Shown here piece after piece: positions 1-7,829 of a stretch of 18,763 bases of DNA. The translations under genes were made by a program, and so were the position numbers. The notes under the pieces were generated by a model that saw nothing but the letters and a program-made list of their open reading frames with translations, did not search any database and was not told the DNA's origin. This DNA comes from a bacterium (GTDB taxonomy: Bacteria > Cyanobacteriota > Vampirovibrionia > Obscuribacterales > Obscuribacteraceae), in the NCBI GenBank assembly GCA_030431355.1, contig JAUIJG010000043.1, positions 1 through 18,763 on the forward strand, written 5' to 3'. Within the stretch, counting starts at the first letter, position 1. Each line of letters opens with the position of its first letter.

Positions 1-872
1 GACTTCTCCTGGTAGCTCTTGTCTGCCACTTCAGAATTTCTCAATTTCAGATCAAGCTCGCGGGAGAGTTTCTCCAGGTCAACAGCCAGTGCAAGCGACT
101 CAGCACTGGTTAGTGGTCTTCCGTATCCTTTCAGGGTAGCTTCCCGGTCAGCGATTTTCTGGTACTCATCTTGAATCTCTTTGGCGTCCTCTTTGGTTAG
201 CTGACCTTTGTCAACGCCGGAGGCAATGCGTCCGGCAATTTCATCCTGAGCCTTGTCTATCTCAGGCAGCTCAATCTGCCGGTCATGCATGATCGACTCC
301 AGCCTGGAACTCAGCCTGTCGAGGTCAAGGGCAAACTGAAGAGATTGGGTGTCGGTCAACTCGGTATTGTTATCGGTGAGCAACTTATGGAGGGTCTTAA
401 TGCGCTCCAGGTCATAGGTAAAGCCGGATGCCTCCTGTTTGGTCAAACGCTGGGAAGACAATCCATCTTCAATACGACGATCCATCTCGGTCAGTCTGGC
501 GGAGATATTGGTATCTGCCACCTGTCGGTCGCCAAGGGACTGTTCAATCTTTCTGCTTAAGTTATCCAGTTGAAACAGAAGTTTCAAATTTTCCCAGAGT
601 GAAAGCTTGCCATGGGAAGCCCGGTATGTAGCTTCCAGGTCAGCAATCTTGTCAAGCTCACCGGTGAAGGACTGGGACTGAAGCAAAGTTAGACGACCAG
701 CTGCCACCGCATCCCGAAGTCTCTTTTCAATTTCAGCCTGGCGAAGATCAACGCTGGTCACTCCAGGGACTTTGGTCAAGTAGCTGGAGAAGCTCTCAGC
801 GTTAGCCGGAGAACTCATCGAAAGGGCGATGGTCAGTGCTAATAAACCGGAGATTGGAGCACGGCGTTTCAT
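1..872 (-). CDS. Exported protein built of 82-residue helical repeats (partial, C-terminus outside window)
   Basis: The reading frame is open from an ATG at 872 to the left edge, giving 290 residues and no stop. The start is well supported: CAGGAGGAAG lies just upstream, and the first 25 residues form a signal peptide (KRR, then a hydrophobic stretch, then SPANA before E26). The mature part is an internal repeat with an exact 82-residue period. LDNLSRKIEQSLGDRQV at 102-118, LDRLSSRLESIMHDRQI at 184-200 and LEKLSRELDLKLRNSEV at 266-282 align without gaps. Each unit also carries a (G/Q)(R/Q)LT step (61-62, 143-144, 225-226) and a charged helix. The composition is Leu, Glu, Lys and Arg rich, so the units are probably alpha-helical or coiled-coil, in the periplasm or outside the cell. 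I do not recognise the family and assign no function. Confidence 0.85.
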   Translation of the reverse strand, partial: MKRRAPISGLLALTIALSMSSPANAESFSSYLTKVPGVTSVDLRQAEIEKRLRDAVAAGRLTLLQSQSFTGELDKIADLEATYRASHGKLSLWENLKLLFQLDNLSRKIEQSLGDRQVADTNISARLTEMDRRIEDGLSSQRLTKQEASGFTYDLERIKTLHKLLTDNNTELTDTQSLQFALDLDRLSSRLESIMHDRQIELPEIDKAQDEIAGRIASGVDKGQLTKEDAKEIQDEYQKIADREATLKGYGRPLTSAESLALAVDLEKLSRELDLKLRNSEVADKSYQEK

Positions 873-1160
873 TTTCTTCCTCCTGGATTTCGATCTGGTG
901 CCGAAGTAATTCTTATCGGTGACTTTTATGATGAAGTGAGAAATTCTCTGTATCTAATGGAATCGGATAGCCAATGTAGTGGGAAGAGCATAGGGTCTCA
1001 GAGACACTGTCCTGGAAATCAGGGACATTTTACTGATCAAAAAAGGACCGTCCCTGGAACTTCCTTCGGCTATTTGGGTAGATATCATTGCACAGTCATG
1101 CCAGATTCTGCCCGATTCCAAGTACTGATTTTGACTATTTTTAGCCTGCTTGAAAGAAAT
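873..1160. other. Intergenic region with nested inverted repeats
   Basis: There is no convincing gene in these 288 bases. A plus-strand frame crossing it has no family character and overlaps the dehydrogenase gene. The visible structure is a pair of overlapping inverted repeats. TGTCCTG (1008-1014) pairs with CAGGGACA (1020-1027) apart from one bulged base. The same CAGGGAC (1020-1026) can instead pair with GTCCCTG (1050-1056). It may be a REP/MITE-like remnant or a transcription end signal, but no clean hairpin plus T-tract follows the dehydrogenase stop. Confidence 0.4.
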
Positions 1161-2378
1161 TTACTTCTCGTAGGAGATTCGATAAATCGCACCGGCAGCA
1201 TCATCCGACACAAGCATTGAGCCATCCGGCATCAAACAGAGATCGACCGGCCGCCCCCAAAAACTCTCATCCTCCCTGAATCCCTGACAGAAAACCTCGT
1301 ATCCATCAGGTTTTCCGTTCTTATCGAAGGATACCCGACTGATTCGGTAGCCAATCTTTTTGGTGCGATTCCAGGAGCCATGTTCACAAATAAAGATAGA
1401 ACCGCGATACTCCCTGGGAAACTGCTCTCCGGTATAAAACCGCATTCCCAATGATGCCACGTGGGGTCCCAGTGGCACCGCCGGTGCCGTGAATTCGAGC
1501 TTGGTTTCGATATAGCCAAACTCAGGGTCTGGAACATTCAAACCGTATCTATAAGGAAAGCCAAAATGCATGCCCCGCTTGGGAGCTCGGTTTAACTCAT
1601 CCGGGGGCAGGTTGTCGCCGAGATAATCTCTACCATTATCTGTAAACCAGAGTTCTTTGGTCTCGGGATGCCAATCGTAGCCCACAGTGTTCCGAATACC
1701 GCTGGCAAAAACATGGGCGTTCTTGCCGCTGGCATTCATGCGCATGATTGTGGCGAAGCGAGGATCTTCTTGAATACCCACATTGCAGGGAGCGCCAACG
1801 GGTACGTAGAGCAATCCATCCGGACCGAATCGTATGTACTTATAACCGTGCCATTCCCTGGTGGGCAAATTGCTATTGACAACAATCGGCTTCAGCCGGG
1901 CTCGCTTCTTCGGGTCGTCAAGCGAAGTTTCAATGTTCTCATATCTTGAAATCTTACCAAGCTCCCCGACATAAAGAGCCCCTTTTCTAAAACAGACACC
2001 GTTGGGGCGTTTCAAATCCGTTGCCACCACCACAACCTTATCCGGCTTGCCGTCTTTGTCTCTATCAGGAAGTGCATAGACAGTATTCTGGGCTATGGTT
2101 CCCACATATAGTGTCCCTTCAGGACTGAGGGCCATCTGCCTGGCTCCGGGCACCTTATCGCTGTAAATACTTATCTTGAACCCCTTAGGCAATTCCAGTT
2201 TGTTCAGGTCTTCAACGGTTACAGCTTTTACCGGGGAAAGAGAAACAAGTGAAAGCAGCAGGCTCAAGATGAGAGCAAAGGCGAAGCTATGAAAGTGAAT
2301 AGCGCTAGAAAGAAATGCGCCCAAATATGATTTAGATTTAGCCACTGGGCGAAAGGTCGAGACTGTCTCTGTCTTCAT
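1161..2378 (-). CDS. Exported PQQ-dependent sugar dehydrogenase-like protein (sorbosone/glucose dehydrogenase family)
   Basis: This 405-residue protein probably oxidises a sugar or other alcohol/aldehyde with PQQ in the periplasm; the substrate cannot be read from sequence. A hydrophobic segment at about 31-50 ending in SPVKA looks like an export signal with a rather long, basic N-region. The rest is a six-bladed beta-propeller of the soluble glucose/sorbosone dehydrogenase type. REWHGYKYIRFGPDGLLYV (174-192) carries the family's catalytic-type histidine (H177). ASGIRNTVGYDWHP (225-238) matches the conserved GxRNxxG step with R228, followed by WFTDNGRD. DRDKDGKPD (105-113) is a calcium-loop-like DxDxDGxxD segment. 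The C-terminus closes the propeller with GRPVDLCLMPDGSMLVSDD. No PQQ synthesis genes are in the window, so cofactor supply is unknown. It is divergent from the oxidoreductase at 2484. No strong ribosome binding site is visible, but no better start exists before the signal segment. Confidence 0.87.
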   Translation of the reverse strand: MKTETVSTFRPVAKSKSYLGAFLSSAIHFHSFAFALILSLLLSLVSLSPVKAVTVEDLNKLELPKGFKISIYSDKVPGARQMALSPEGTLYVGTIAQNTVYALPDRDKDGKPDKVVVVATDLKRPNGVCFRKGALYVGELGKISRYENIETSLDDPKKRARLKPIVVNSNLPTREWHGYKYIRFGPDGLLYVPVGAPCNVGIQEDPRFATIMRMNASGKNAHVFASGIRNTVGYDWHPETKELWFTDNGRDYLGDNLPPDELNRAPKRGMHFGFPYRYGLNVPDPEFGYIETKLEFTAPAVPLGPHVASLGMRFYTGEQFPREYRGSIFICEHGSWNRTKKIGYRISRVSFDKNGKPDGYEVFCQGFREDESFWGRPVDLCLMPDGSMLVSDDAAGAIYRISYEK

Positions 2379-2441
2379 TTTGTTTGTACCCGGAATCTGT
2401 GGGATGGGGAAAGCTTAGCAGACTAAATGAATCGACTATTT

Positions 2442-2447
2442 TATAAT
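2442..2447 (+). promoter_or_regulatory. Possible -10 element (TATAAT) for the oxidoreductase gene
   Basis: A perfect TATAAT lies 36 bases before the ATG at 2484, in the 105-base gap between two divergent genes. No good -35 hexamer is present at 16-18 bases; TTAGCA at 2415-2420 is too far away. The same AT-rich patch read on the other strand (TATAAA) could serve the minus-strand dehydrogenase gene. Confidence 0.35.
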
Positions 2448-2483
2448 CATTGAATTGATAACCACGGTAAAGAAACAGAAGCT

Positions 2484-4652
2484 ATGGCACGAAAAACTAA
2501 ACCAGGCGGCGGTTGGCAAGCGGTAGCCTATACCCTGAACAAAGCTATGGAGGTCGGTCCTCTGCGCCTCTGGCGTAGAATGCGCTCAAAGAACGCTTGC
2601 AAAACTTGCGCCCTTGGCATGGGTGGCATGAAAGGCGGCATGGTAAATGAAGCCGGACATTTTCCGGAAGTTTGCAAGAAAAGCCTCCAGGCTCAATCGG
2701 CAGATATGTACGAAGCTCTTCCCCGGGATTATTTCGAAGACAAGTCTCTGGAAAAGCTGCTCTCTCTCAGTCCAAAGCAAGCAGAAGACCAGGGTCGGAT
2801 CAGCTACCCGGTAATGCTCAGAGAAGGAGCTGATCACTTCGAGACCATCAGCTGGGATCAAGCCCTTGATACCATCGCTAAAAAACTGAAACAGAGCGAT
2901 GGAATGAAGTCAGCTTTCTATGCTTCGGGTCGCTCCTCCAATGAAGCAGCATTCCTGCTCCAATCCTTTGCTCGAGTATACGGCAGCAATAACGTCATGA
3001 ACTGTTCCTACTATTGCCACCAGGCATCCGGTGTCGGGTTAGGCATGGCCTTTGGAACCGGTACCGCCACCGTGGAGTTGGACGATATCAAACGCTCCGA
3101 TCTGGTCTTCATTATCGGAGCGAACCCCGCATCCAATCATCCCCGGCTGATGACCCAGCTCGCGGATCTGAAAGAACGGGGAGGGGAGGTGGTGGTCATC
3201 AACCCTCTGGTCGAAACCGGTCTTGAGACCTTCCATGTACCATCCAAAGTCAAGTCGATGCTGTTCGGCACAAAGATCTCTTCTTTATATGTCCAGCCCG
3301 TCGCCGGCGGTGACACTGCCCTTTTTCTGGGTCTTCTAAAAGCTTGCGATGAGAATGGCTCGGTGGACAAAGCTTTTTTGGAAGCCCACAGCAACAATTA
3401 TAAAGCAGTTCTGGAGCATGCCCAGGGCACCGAATGGGATGCCATAGAAAAAGGCAGCGGTGTGGACAGAGCCACCATAGAGAAAGTCGCCTCTATGATC
3501 AAAGAGGCAAAATCCACCATATTCGCCTGGGCCATGGGAATCACCCACCACAAGCATGGTGTGGAAAATGTTCTGGCTATCTGCAACCTTGCCATCGCCA
3601 CGGGCAACGTTGGCAGACCCGGAGCTGGAATGATGCCCATTAGAGGCCATTCAAATGTCCAGGGTGTCGGATCCATAGGATTTACTCCCGCCCTCAAATC
3701 CGGTATCAAGGAGTCGCTCGAGAAGCTCTACAATATCAAGATGCCTGACACTTCAGGTTACGATACTTACGCGATGATGGAAGCGGGCAGACAGGGGAAG
3801 CTGGACTTTCTCTTCTGTCTGGGCGGCAATCTCTGGGGCTCAAATCCCGATCTTACCTGGGCCGGTCAGTGTATGCAGAATATTGATACCATCGTCTATT
3901 TATCCACTAAGCTCAATCCGGGTCATTTCCACGGACGCGGCAAGAACACGATCATACTGCCTGTATTGGCCAGGGACGAAGAGCCCCAGGCCACAACCCA
4001 GGAATCTATGTTCAATTTTGTCCGACTTTCCGAAGGCGGCACGCCCAACGTGGGCGGATTCATAAGAGCCGAATCCGATATCATCTGCGATATTGCCACC
4101 CGGGTGCTTGGCTCCGAGCCTGTAAACTGGAGACATTTAAAGTCTCACAAAGCGGTAAGGAAGCTCATATCCCAGGTTGTGCCAGGCTGGGAAGAGATTG
4201 CCAATATCGATAAAACAGGTCGCGAATTCACCATCGAGGGTCGTGTATACCACCAGCCCCAATTCAAAACACCCTCCGGAAAAGCCGAGATGCACATTAC
4301 GGAGATGCCGGAGATAGATCATGAAAGCCTCAAGTTGATGACCATTCGCTCGGAAGGTCAGTTCAACACCGTGGTCTACGAAGAACATGATATCTATAGA
4401 GGTATCCCTCATCGATACTGCATCTTGATTTCGCAAGAGGACGCCGACAAGTTCGCAGTCAAAGATGGTCAGAGAGTAAAAGTCACCGGAGAAGCCGGTG
4501 AAATGGAGAACATAGAAGTGGTGGTGGGCAAGATAAAAGAAGGCACCGCGGCTATGTTCTATCCCGAGTCCAATGTCCTGATCAAGCCAAACATAGACTC
4601 TCGCTCGAAGACCCCTGCGTTTAAATGCGCGCCGGTGAAAATAATCGCGTAA
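2484..4652 (+). CDS. FdhF/YdeP-family molybdopterin oxidoreductase (formate dehydrogenase alpha subunit-like)
   Basis: This 722-residue cytoplasmic enzyme belongs to the molybdopterin-guanine dinucleotide oxidoreductases, in the FdhF/YdeP branch; it has no visible export signal. ACKTCALGMGGMKGGMVNE (38-56) and EVCKKS place Cys at 39, 42 and 64, the likely Fe-S ligands. The position that holds selenocysteine in E. coli FdhF is an ordinary cysteine here (C178, in NCSYYCHQASGVGLG). DLVFIIGANPASNHPRLM (206-223) is the typical cofactor-binding strand and loop. The C-terminal dinucleotide-binding domain ends with YPESNVLIKPNIDSRSKTPAF, a hallmark of this branch. The true substrate is not established for most members, so I do not call it a formate dehydrogenase. 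Nothing in the window encodes FdhD, an electron-transfer subunit or a cofactor synthesis enzyme. A TPR protein gene follows after four bases, suggesting co-transcription. The start codon has only a weak purine-rich leader. Confidence 0.92.
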   Translation: MARKTKPGGGWQAVAYTLNKAMEVGPLRLWRRMRSKNACKTCALGMGGMKGGMVNEAGHFPEVCKKSLQAQSADMYEALPRDYFEDKSLEKLLSLSPKQAEDQGRISYPVMLREGADHFETISWDQALDTIAKKLKQSDGMKSAFYASGRSSNEAAFLLQSFARVYGSNNVMNCSYYCHQASGVGLGMAFGTGTATVELDDIKRSDLVFIIGANPASNHPRLMTQLADLKERGGEVVVINPLVETGLETFHVPSKVKSMLFGTKISSLYVQPVAGGDTALFLGLLKACDENGSVDKAFLEAHSNNYKAVLEHAQGTEWDAIEKGSGVDRATIEKVASMIKEAKSTIFAWAMGITHHKHGVENVLAICNLAIATGNVGRPGAGMMPIRGHSNVQGVGSIGFTPALKSGIKESLEKLYNIKMPDTSGYDTYAMMEAGRQGKLDFLFCLGGNLWGSNPDLTWAGQCMQNIDTIVYLSTKLNPGHFHGRGKNTIILPVLARDEEPQATTQESMFNFVRLSEGGTPNVGGFIRAESDIICDIATRVLGSEPVNWRHLKSHKAVRKLISQVVPGWEEIANIDKTGREFTIEGRVYHQPQFKTPSGKAEMHITEMPEIDHESLKLMTIRSEGQFNTVVYEEHDIYRGIPHRYCILISQEDADKFAVKDGQRVKVTGEAGEMENIEVVVGKIKEGTAAMFYPESNVLIKPNIDSRSKTPAFKCAPVKIIA

Positions 4653-4656
4653 ATTA

Positions 4657-6747
4657 ATGTATTTTCTGCCAGAGAGTAAGCGTAAAAAACATACCGCGAC
4701 AGCTGTGATCGCCTGTCTATTGCTGGCACAGGCATGTTCTCCTCTGACTCAGAATGCAAATAGAGATGGTGGCAACTCAAAAGAGAATTCAACCAATTCA
4801 AACAATTCAAGAGATTTAAGCAATTCCGGCGATTCTGACGAGCGATATCAAAGCGGACCAGAAGAGAGCACCACAGGCAATCAACACAGTAACCGTTACA
4901 GCCATCACCATCATCGATACCATGATCGATCCAAATCGAAAGGTAAACTGCCTGCACCGGATCATCTTCTCATGGTGCTAAAAGAGGTCAAACCGCTCAA
5001 GGAACCACATAAATATAAGCCTGAGCCGAACAAAGACTTAAAAGAGACTGACTTAAAGCAATTGGAATTGGCCTGGAGCAAATTTCGCAAGCGGGACTAT
5101 AAAGAAGCGGTAAGAATCGCTTATACTCTGAAGGAGAAGTTTCCTTCCAGCGCAAGAGTGCAATGCCTCTATGGCTATGTTCTTCTTGCCGACAATAGAT
5201 TCCGAGATGCCGGCATAGCTTTCTACACCGCCTGCCAGAAAGATCCCCGCTACTATGAATCCTGGGAAGGTCTTTCCACAGTGTACATGCGCCTGAGAAG
5301 ATTCAATAATTGCCTGGCTGTACTTAAGTATCTGACCCGTCTTGCCCCCGGGGAAACTTTTGCCTGGATAGGACTTGGCACTATCTATGTGGAATTAGAG
5401 CAGGGTAAACTCGCGGAAGCCAATCTGAAAAAGGCACTGGCCCTGGAGCCAAATAATTTCATGGCGCTTTTCACCATGGGATACGACTATCACTGCCAGG
5501 AGCGATATATAGAAGCCGAAAAATTCTACAAGCAAGCCCTGAAAGTAAAACCAGATGATCGCTCGACTCTCTTCTATCTTGCCCAGACCCAGGCGCGGAT
5601 GGGCAAAAGAGAAGAATCGGCAAACTCTTTTGAAAAACTAGCCGAATTAGATCGACTTGAGATGCAAAAAAATCCGCAGTTCTCGAAAAATAGAGATCTG
5701 ATATCCAGCTCCAACGCTCTCATGGTGGAGGGTAAATTGGATGACGCGAAGAAACTCCTGGACGAAGCTATCAGCCTAGATCCGCGGAGCCCAGAAGGAT
5801 ATCTGGGTCTTGCCTCCCTCCAGATGGCCCAGGGAAAAGCAAAAGAAGCCGAGGTCAACTTCAAAAAAGCAGCCCTTTATTCAGATGGACTTTTAGATGC
5901 CACCGAACTGGTAGCCCGGGCAAAGCTATCAGGAGGAGATCTCAAAGAGACCATCAACTATCTGGAATCTGCCCTCAAAAAGAATCCCGGAGACTATAAA
6001 CTCCATTGTTTAATCTCCTATGCCTATTTTAAAAAGCATGATCTGACGAAGGCAAAGAAACACGCCCTGGAAGCAACCCGTCTCAGATCCCGGGATGAAG
6101 AGGGTTGGATTCTATTGAGTAATGTTTATTCAAAAGAGGGCAACATGGCAGGTTCTATAGAGGCCTTGAAGAAAGTAGTCCTCTACCGCCCCGACTATTC
6201 CTCCGCCATCTGGCTCATCCTCATTCATCATCTCCTGGGAGAGAACAGAGTAAAAGAAGCAGGAAAAGCTCTGGAAAAAGCAACATACATCTATCCCAAT
6301 GATTTCAACATCTATTTAGCCTATGGTCTTCTCTTTCGCAATCTGGACGAGCAGGATAAGGCAAAAGAGAATCTGAAAAAGGCGGTGGCTCTGGATCCTC
6401 AAAACGCTTATGCATGGAATCAGTTGGCGATTGTACTCGAAAATACCGGGGAGGCTGCAGCAAGAAAAATAGCTATCGAAAGAGCCAGAGCAGCCAGGGA
6501 TCAAAGGTATGAGATAGGCTACTATGACCTTGCCTACGATAAATTTACCGGCAATGGCCACAGCGAATTTAGAAGACACAGTGGCAGTAGAAGCCCCCTG
6601 GAAGCTCCCCGCGCCTTTGCCCCCGGGGAATCTGGTCGACCATCGCCACCAGGCACCTGGGAGAGAGGAAGAGATGGATTTGGAGGAAGAGGAAGGATGC
6701 CGACTCCCCTGGATCTTCAGCAAACACCGGATATAATACCGGACTGA
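4657..6747 (+). CDS. Large TPR-repeat protein with lipoprotein-like signal
   Basis: This 696-residue protein begins with a basic stretch and a hydrophobic segment ending LLLAQACSP. C27 may be lipidated, although AQA is not an ideal lipobox, so a plain signal peptide is the alternative. Residues 33-95 are disordered, rich in Asn, Ser and His (SHHHHRYHDRSKSKGK). From about 125 to 620 it is a run of tetratricopeptide repeats, with phrases such as ALALEPNNFMALFTMG and AVALDPQNAYAWNQLA spaced about 34 residues apart. The last 60 or so residues are Gly/Arg/Pro rich and look disordered. TPR arrays act as protein-binding scaffolds; the partner is unknown. The ATG lies four bases after the oxidoreductase stop and has no clear ribosome binding site, so translation may be coupled to the upstream gene. 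No enzyme domain is visible. Confidence 0.9.
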   Translation: MYFLPESKRKKHTATAVIACLLLAQACSPLTQNANRDGGNSKENSTNSNNSRDLSNSGDSDERYQSGPEESTTGNQHSNRYSHHHHRYHDRSKSKGKLPAPDHLLMVLKEVKPLKEPHKYKPEPNKDLKETDLKQLELAWSKFRKRDYKEAVRIAYTLKEKFPSSARVQCLYGYVLLADNRFRDAGIAFYTACQKDPRYYESWEGLSTVYMRLRRFNNCLAVLKYLTRLAPGETFAWIGLGTIYVELEQGKLAEANLKKALALEPNNFMALFTMGYDYHCQERYIEAEKFYKQALKVKPDDRSTLFYLAQTQARMGKREESANSFEKLAELDRLEMQKNPQFSKNRDLISSSNALMVEGKLDDAKKLLDEAISLDPRSPEGYLGLASLQMAQGKAKEAEVNFKKAALYSDGLLDATELVARAKLSGGDLKETINYLESALKKNPGDYKLHCLISYAYFKKHDLTKAKKHALEATRLRSRDEEGWILLSNVYSKEGNMAGSIEALKKVVLYRPDYSSAIWLILIHHLLGENRVKEAGKALEKATYIYPNDFNIYLAYGLLFRNLDEQDKAKENLKKAVALDPQNAYAWNQLAIVLENTGEAAARKIAIERARAARDQRYEIGYYDLAYDKFTGNGHSEFRRHSGSRSPLEAPRAFAPGESGRPSPPGTWERGRDGFGGRGRMPTPLDLQQTPDIIPD
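4786..4812 (+). repeat. Three-copy 9-bp tandem repeat inside the TPR protein gene
   Basis: AATTCAA occurs at 4786, 4795 and 4804, exactly nine bases apart, giving in-frame Asn-Ser-Thr, Asn-Ser-Asn and Asn-Ser-Arg (residues 44-52). It lies in the disordered segment after the signal sequence and could change length by slippage without shifting the frame. Confidence 0.75.
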
Positions 6748-6763
6748 CACCAATGGCTTAAGT

Positions 6764-6793
6764 CAGGCTATTGTATTGATCTTTATCAGCCTG
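6764..6793. terminator. Weak stem-loop between convergent genes
   Basis: CAGGCT (6764-6769) and AGCCTG (6788-6793) can form a six-pair stem with an 18-base loop in the 64-base gap between the converging TPR and coiled-coil genes. No proper T-run follows on either strand, so a terminator role is only a positional guess. Confidence 0.25.
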
Positions 6794-6811
6794 GACGTTG
6801 TCTGCTTGATC

Positions 6812-7687
6812 TTATTCGGTCTGACCTTTATCAGATTCTTCCTTATCAGAAGACTTGCGTAATTTCTCCTCGACCTCTTTTATCTTCTTTTCATCGCGCT
6901 TCAACTTCCGCTTATCCGCTTCGATCTTCCTGTCAACCTTGCTGTCCGCATGACCGGCGTCACGATCCACTTTCTTCATTTCACGATAGAGCCGCTTCAA
7001 CTCTTTATCGATAGCATCTAAATAATTTTGACCGACGGCGGAACACTTTGCGATCTCTTTATTGTCGTACTTAGGTCCCTGGGTTATCTCATCCAGATCT
7101 TTCAAAGCCGGTCCCAACTTGTTGTAGGCAAGCACCACTTTGCGATAATGATCTTTCATGTCGGCGGTGGCATCACCGGGTAGCTTCAAAGCTTCAAGCT
7201 CTTTGGTGACCATGGGATAAAGCTTCTCTATCTGAGCCATGTAATAGTCTATCCACTTTTTACGAGCTGGTAGAAATTCTCCGGTGTTCAACAGTCCCGA
7301 GCCGGAAGGAATTGCCGGTACTATCATCGGACCGATGACATTGGGCTCACCCACCACCACCAGGTCTTCCCTCTGAACTTCACAGAAAACATCGTATACC
7401 GAACGCTTCAGATGAACCACAGAAGATAGAAGTTCTTTGAGGGCACTAACCGCACCGCCTGCCTCTTCTTTGACATGGCCTTTGAGCTGTTCTTCTTTTG
7501 ACAGCTCTTCGATCTCGTTCTTAAGCTCCTTCTCTTCGCTACGAACAGCTGCTTCCTCTTCCTTCAGCTTGCTGTCAGCCTGGCAGAAAGCTGGACTCTG
7601 TAGCAATGTAGCGCCAGTAATCCCCAAAGAGAAGGAGAGAATGAGAGAATATGAAAGGGTTGAATTGAACAGACTCTTTAAAACCAC
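6812..7687 (-). CDS. Exported coiled-coil protein of unknown function
   Basis: I prefer a GTG start at 7687 over the longer frame from a TTG at 7741. The GTG has GGAG six bases upstream (7694-7697), and the product then starts with a normal signal peptide: MVLKSLFNSTL, a hydrophobic stretch, then SPAFCQA. The 291-residue product has two charged coiled-coil ends. The N-terminal one is Glu/Lys rich (EEEAAVRSEEKELKNEIEEL); the C-terminal one is a long Lys/Glu/Asp helix (KVDRKIEADKRKLKRDEKKI). Between them is a folded middle with GPMIVPAIPSGSGLLNTGE and several predicted helices. I do not recognise the family. It is the last of three minus-strand genes; its upstream neighbour is the membrane protein, 142 bases away. 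Confidence 0.8.
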   Translation of the reverse strand: MVLKSLFNSTLSYSLILSFSLGITGATLLQSPAFCQADSKLKEEEAAVRSEEKELKNEIEELSKEEQLKGHVKEEAGGAVSALKELLSSVVHLKRSVYDVFCEVQREDLVVVGEPNVIGPMIVPAIPSGSGLLNTGEFLPARKKWIDYYMAQIEKLYPMVTKELEALKLPGDATADMKDHYRKVVLAYNKLGPALKDLDEITQGPKYDNKEIAKCSAVGQNYLDAIDKELKRLYREMKKVDRDAGHADSKVDRKIEADKRKLKRDEKKIKEVEEKLRKSSDKEESDKGQTE

Positions 7688-7829
7688 GACTATCTCCGGA
7701 AATATTGTGCTTTGACTTTTATACCAGATATCTTCCAGCAATGCTCTTTAAACTAGATCTCAAGTCTGTAGTTACCAATCTCTCAATTCAACTACCTCTT
7801 AATTGAGGAATCGAGAAGAATCTGAAACC

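Noticed and set aside
936..1220. A 94-residue plus-strand open frame
   Set aside because: It overlaps the end of the dehydrogenase gene, has no ribosome binding site or family features, and crosses the inverted-repeat region.
6316..6753. A 145-residue minus-strand open frame
   Set aside because: It is antisense to the TPR protein gene, and its composition reflects the complement of that gene.
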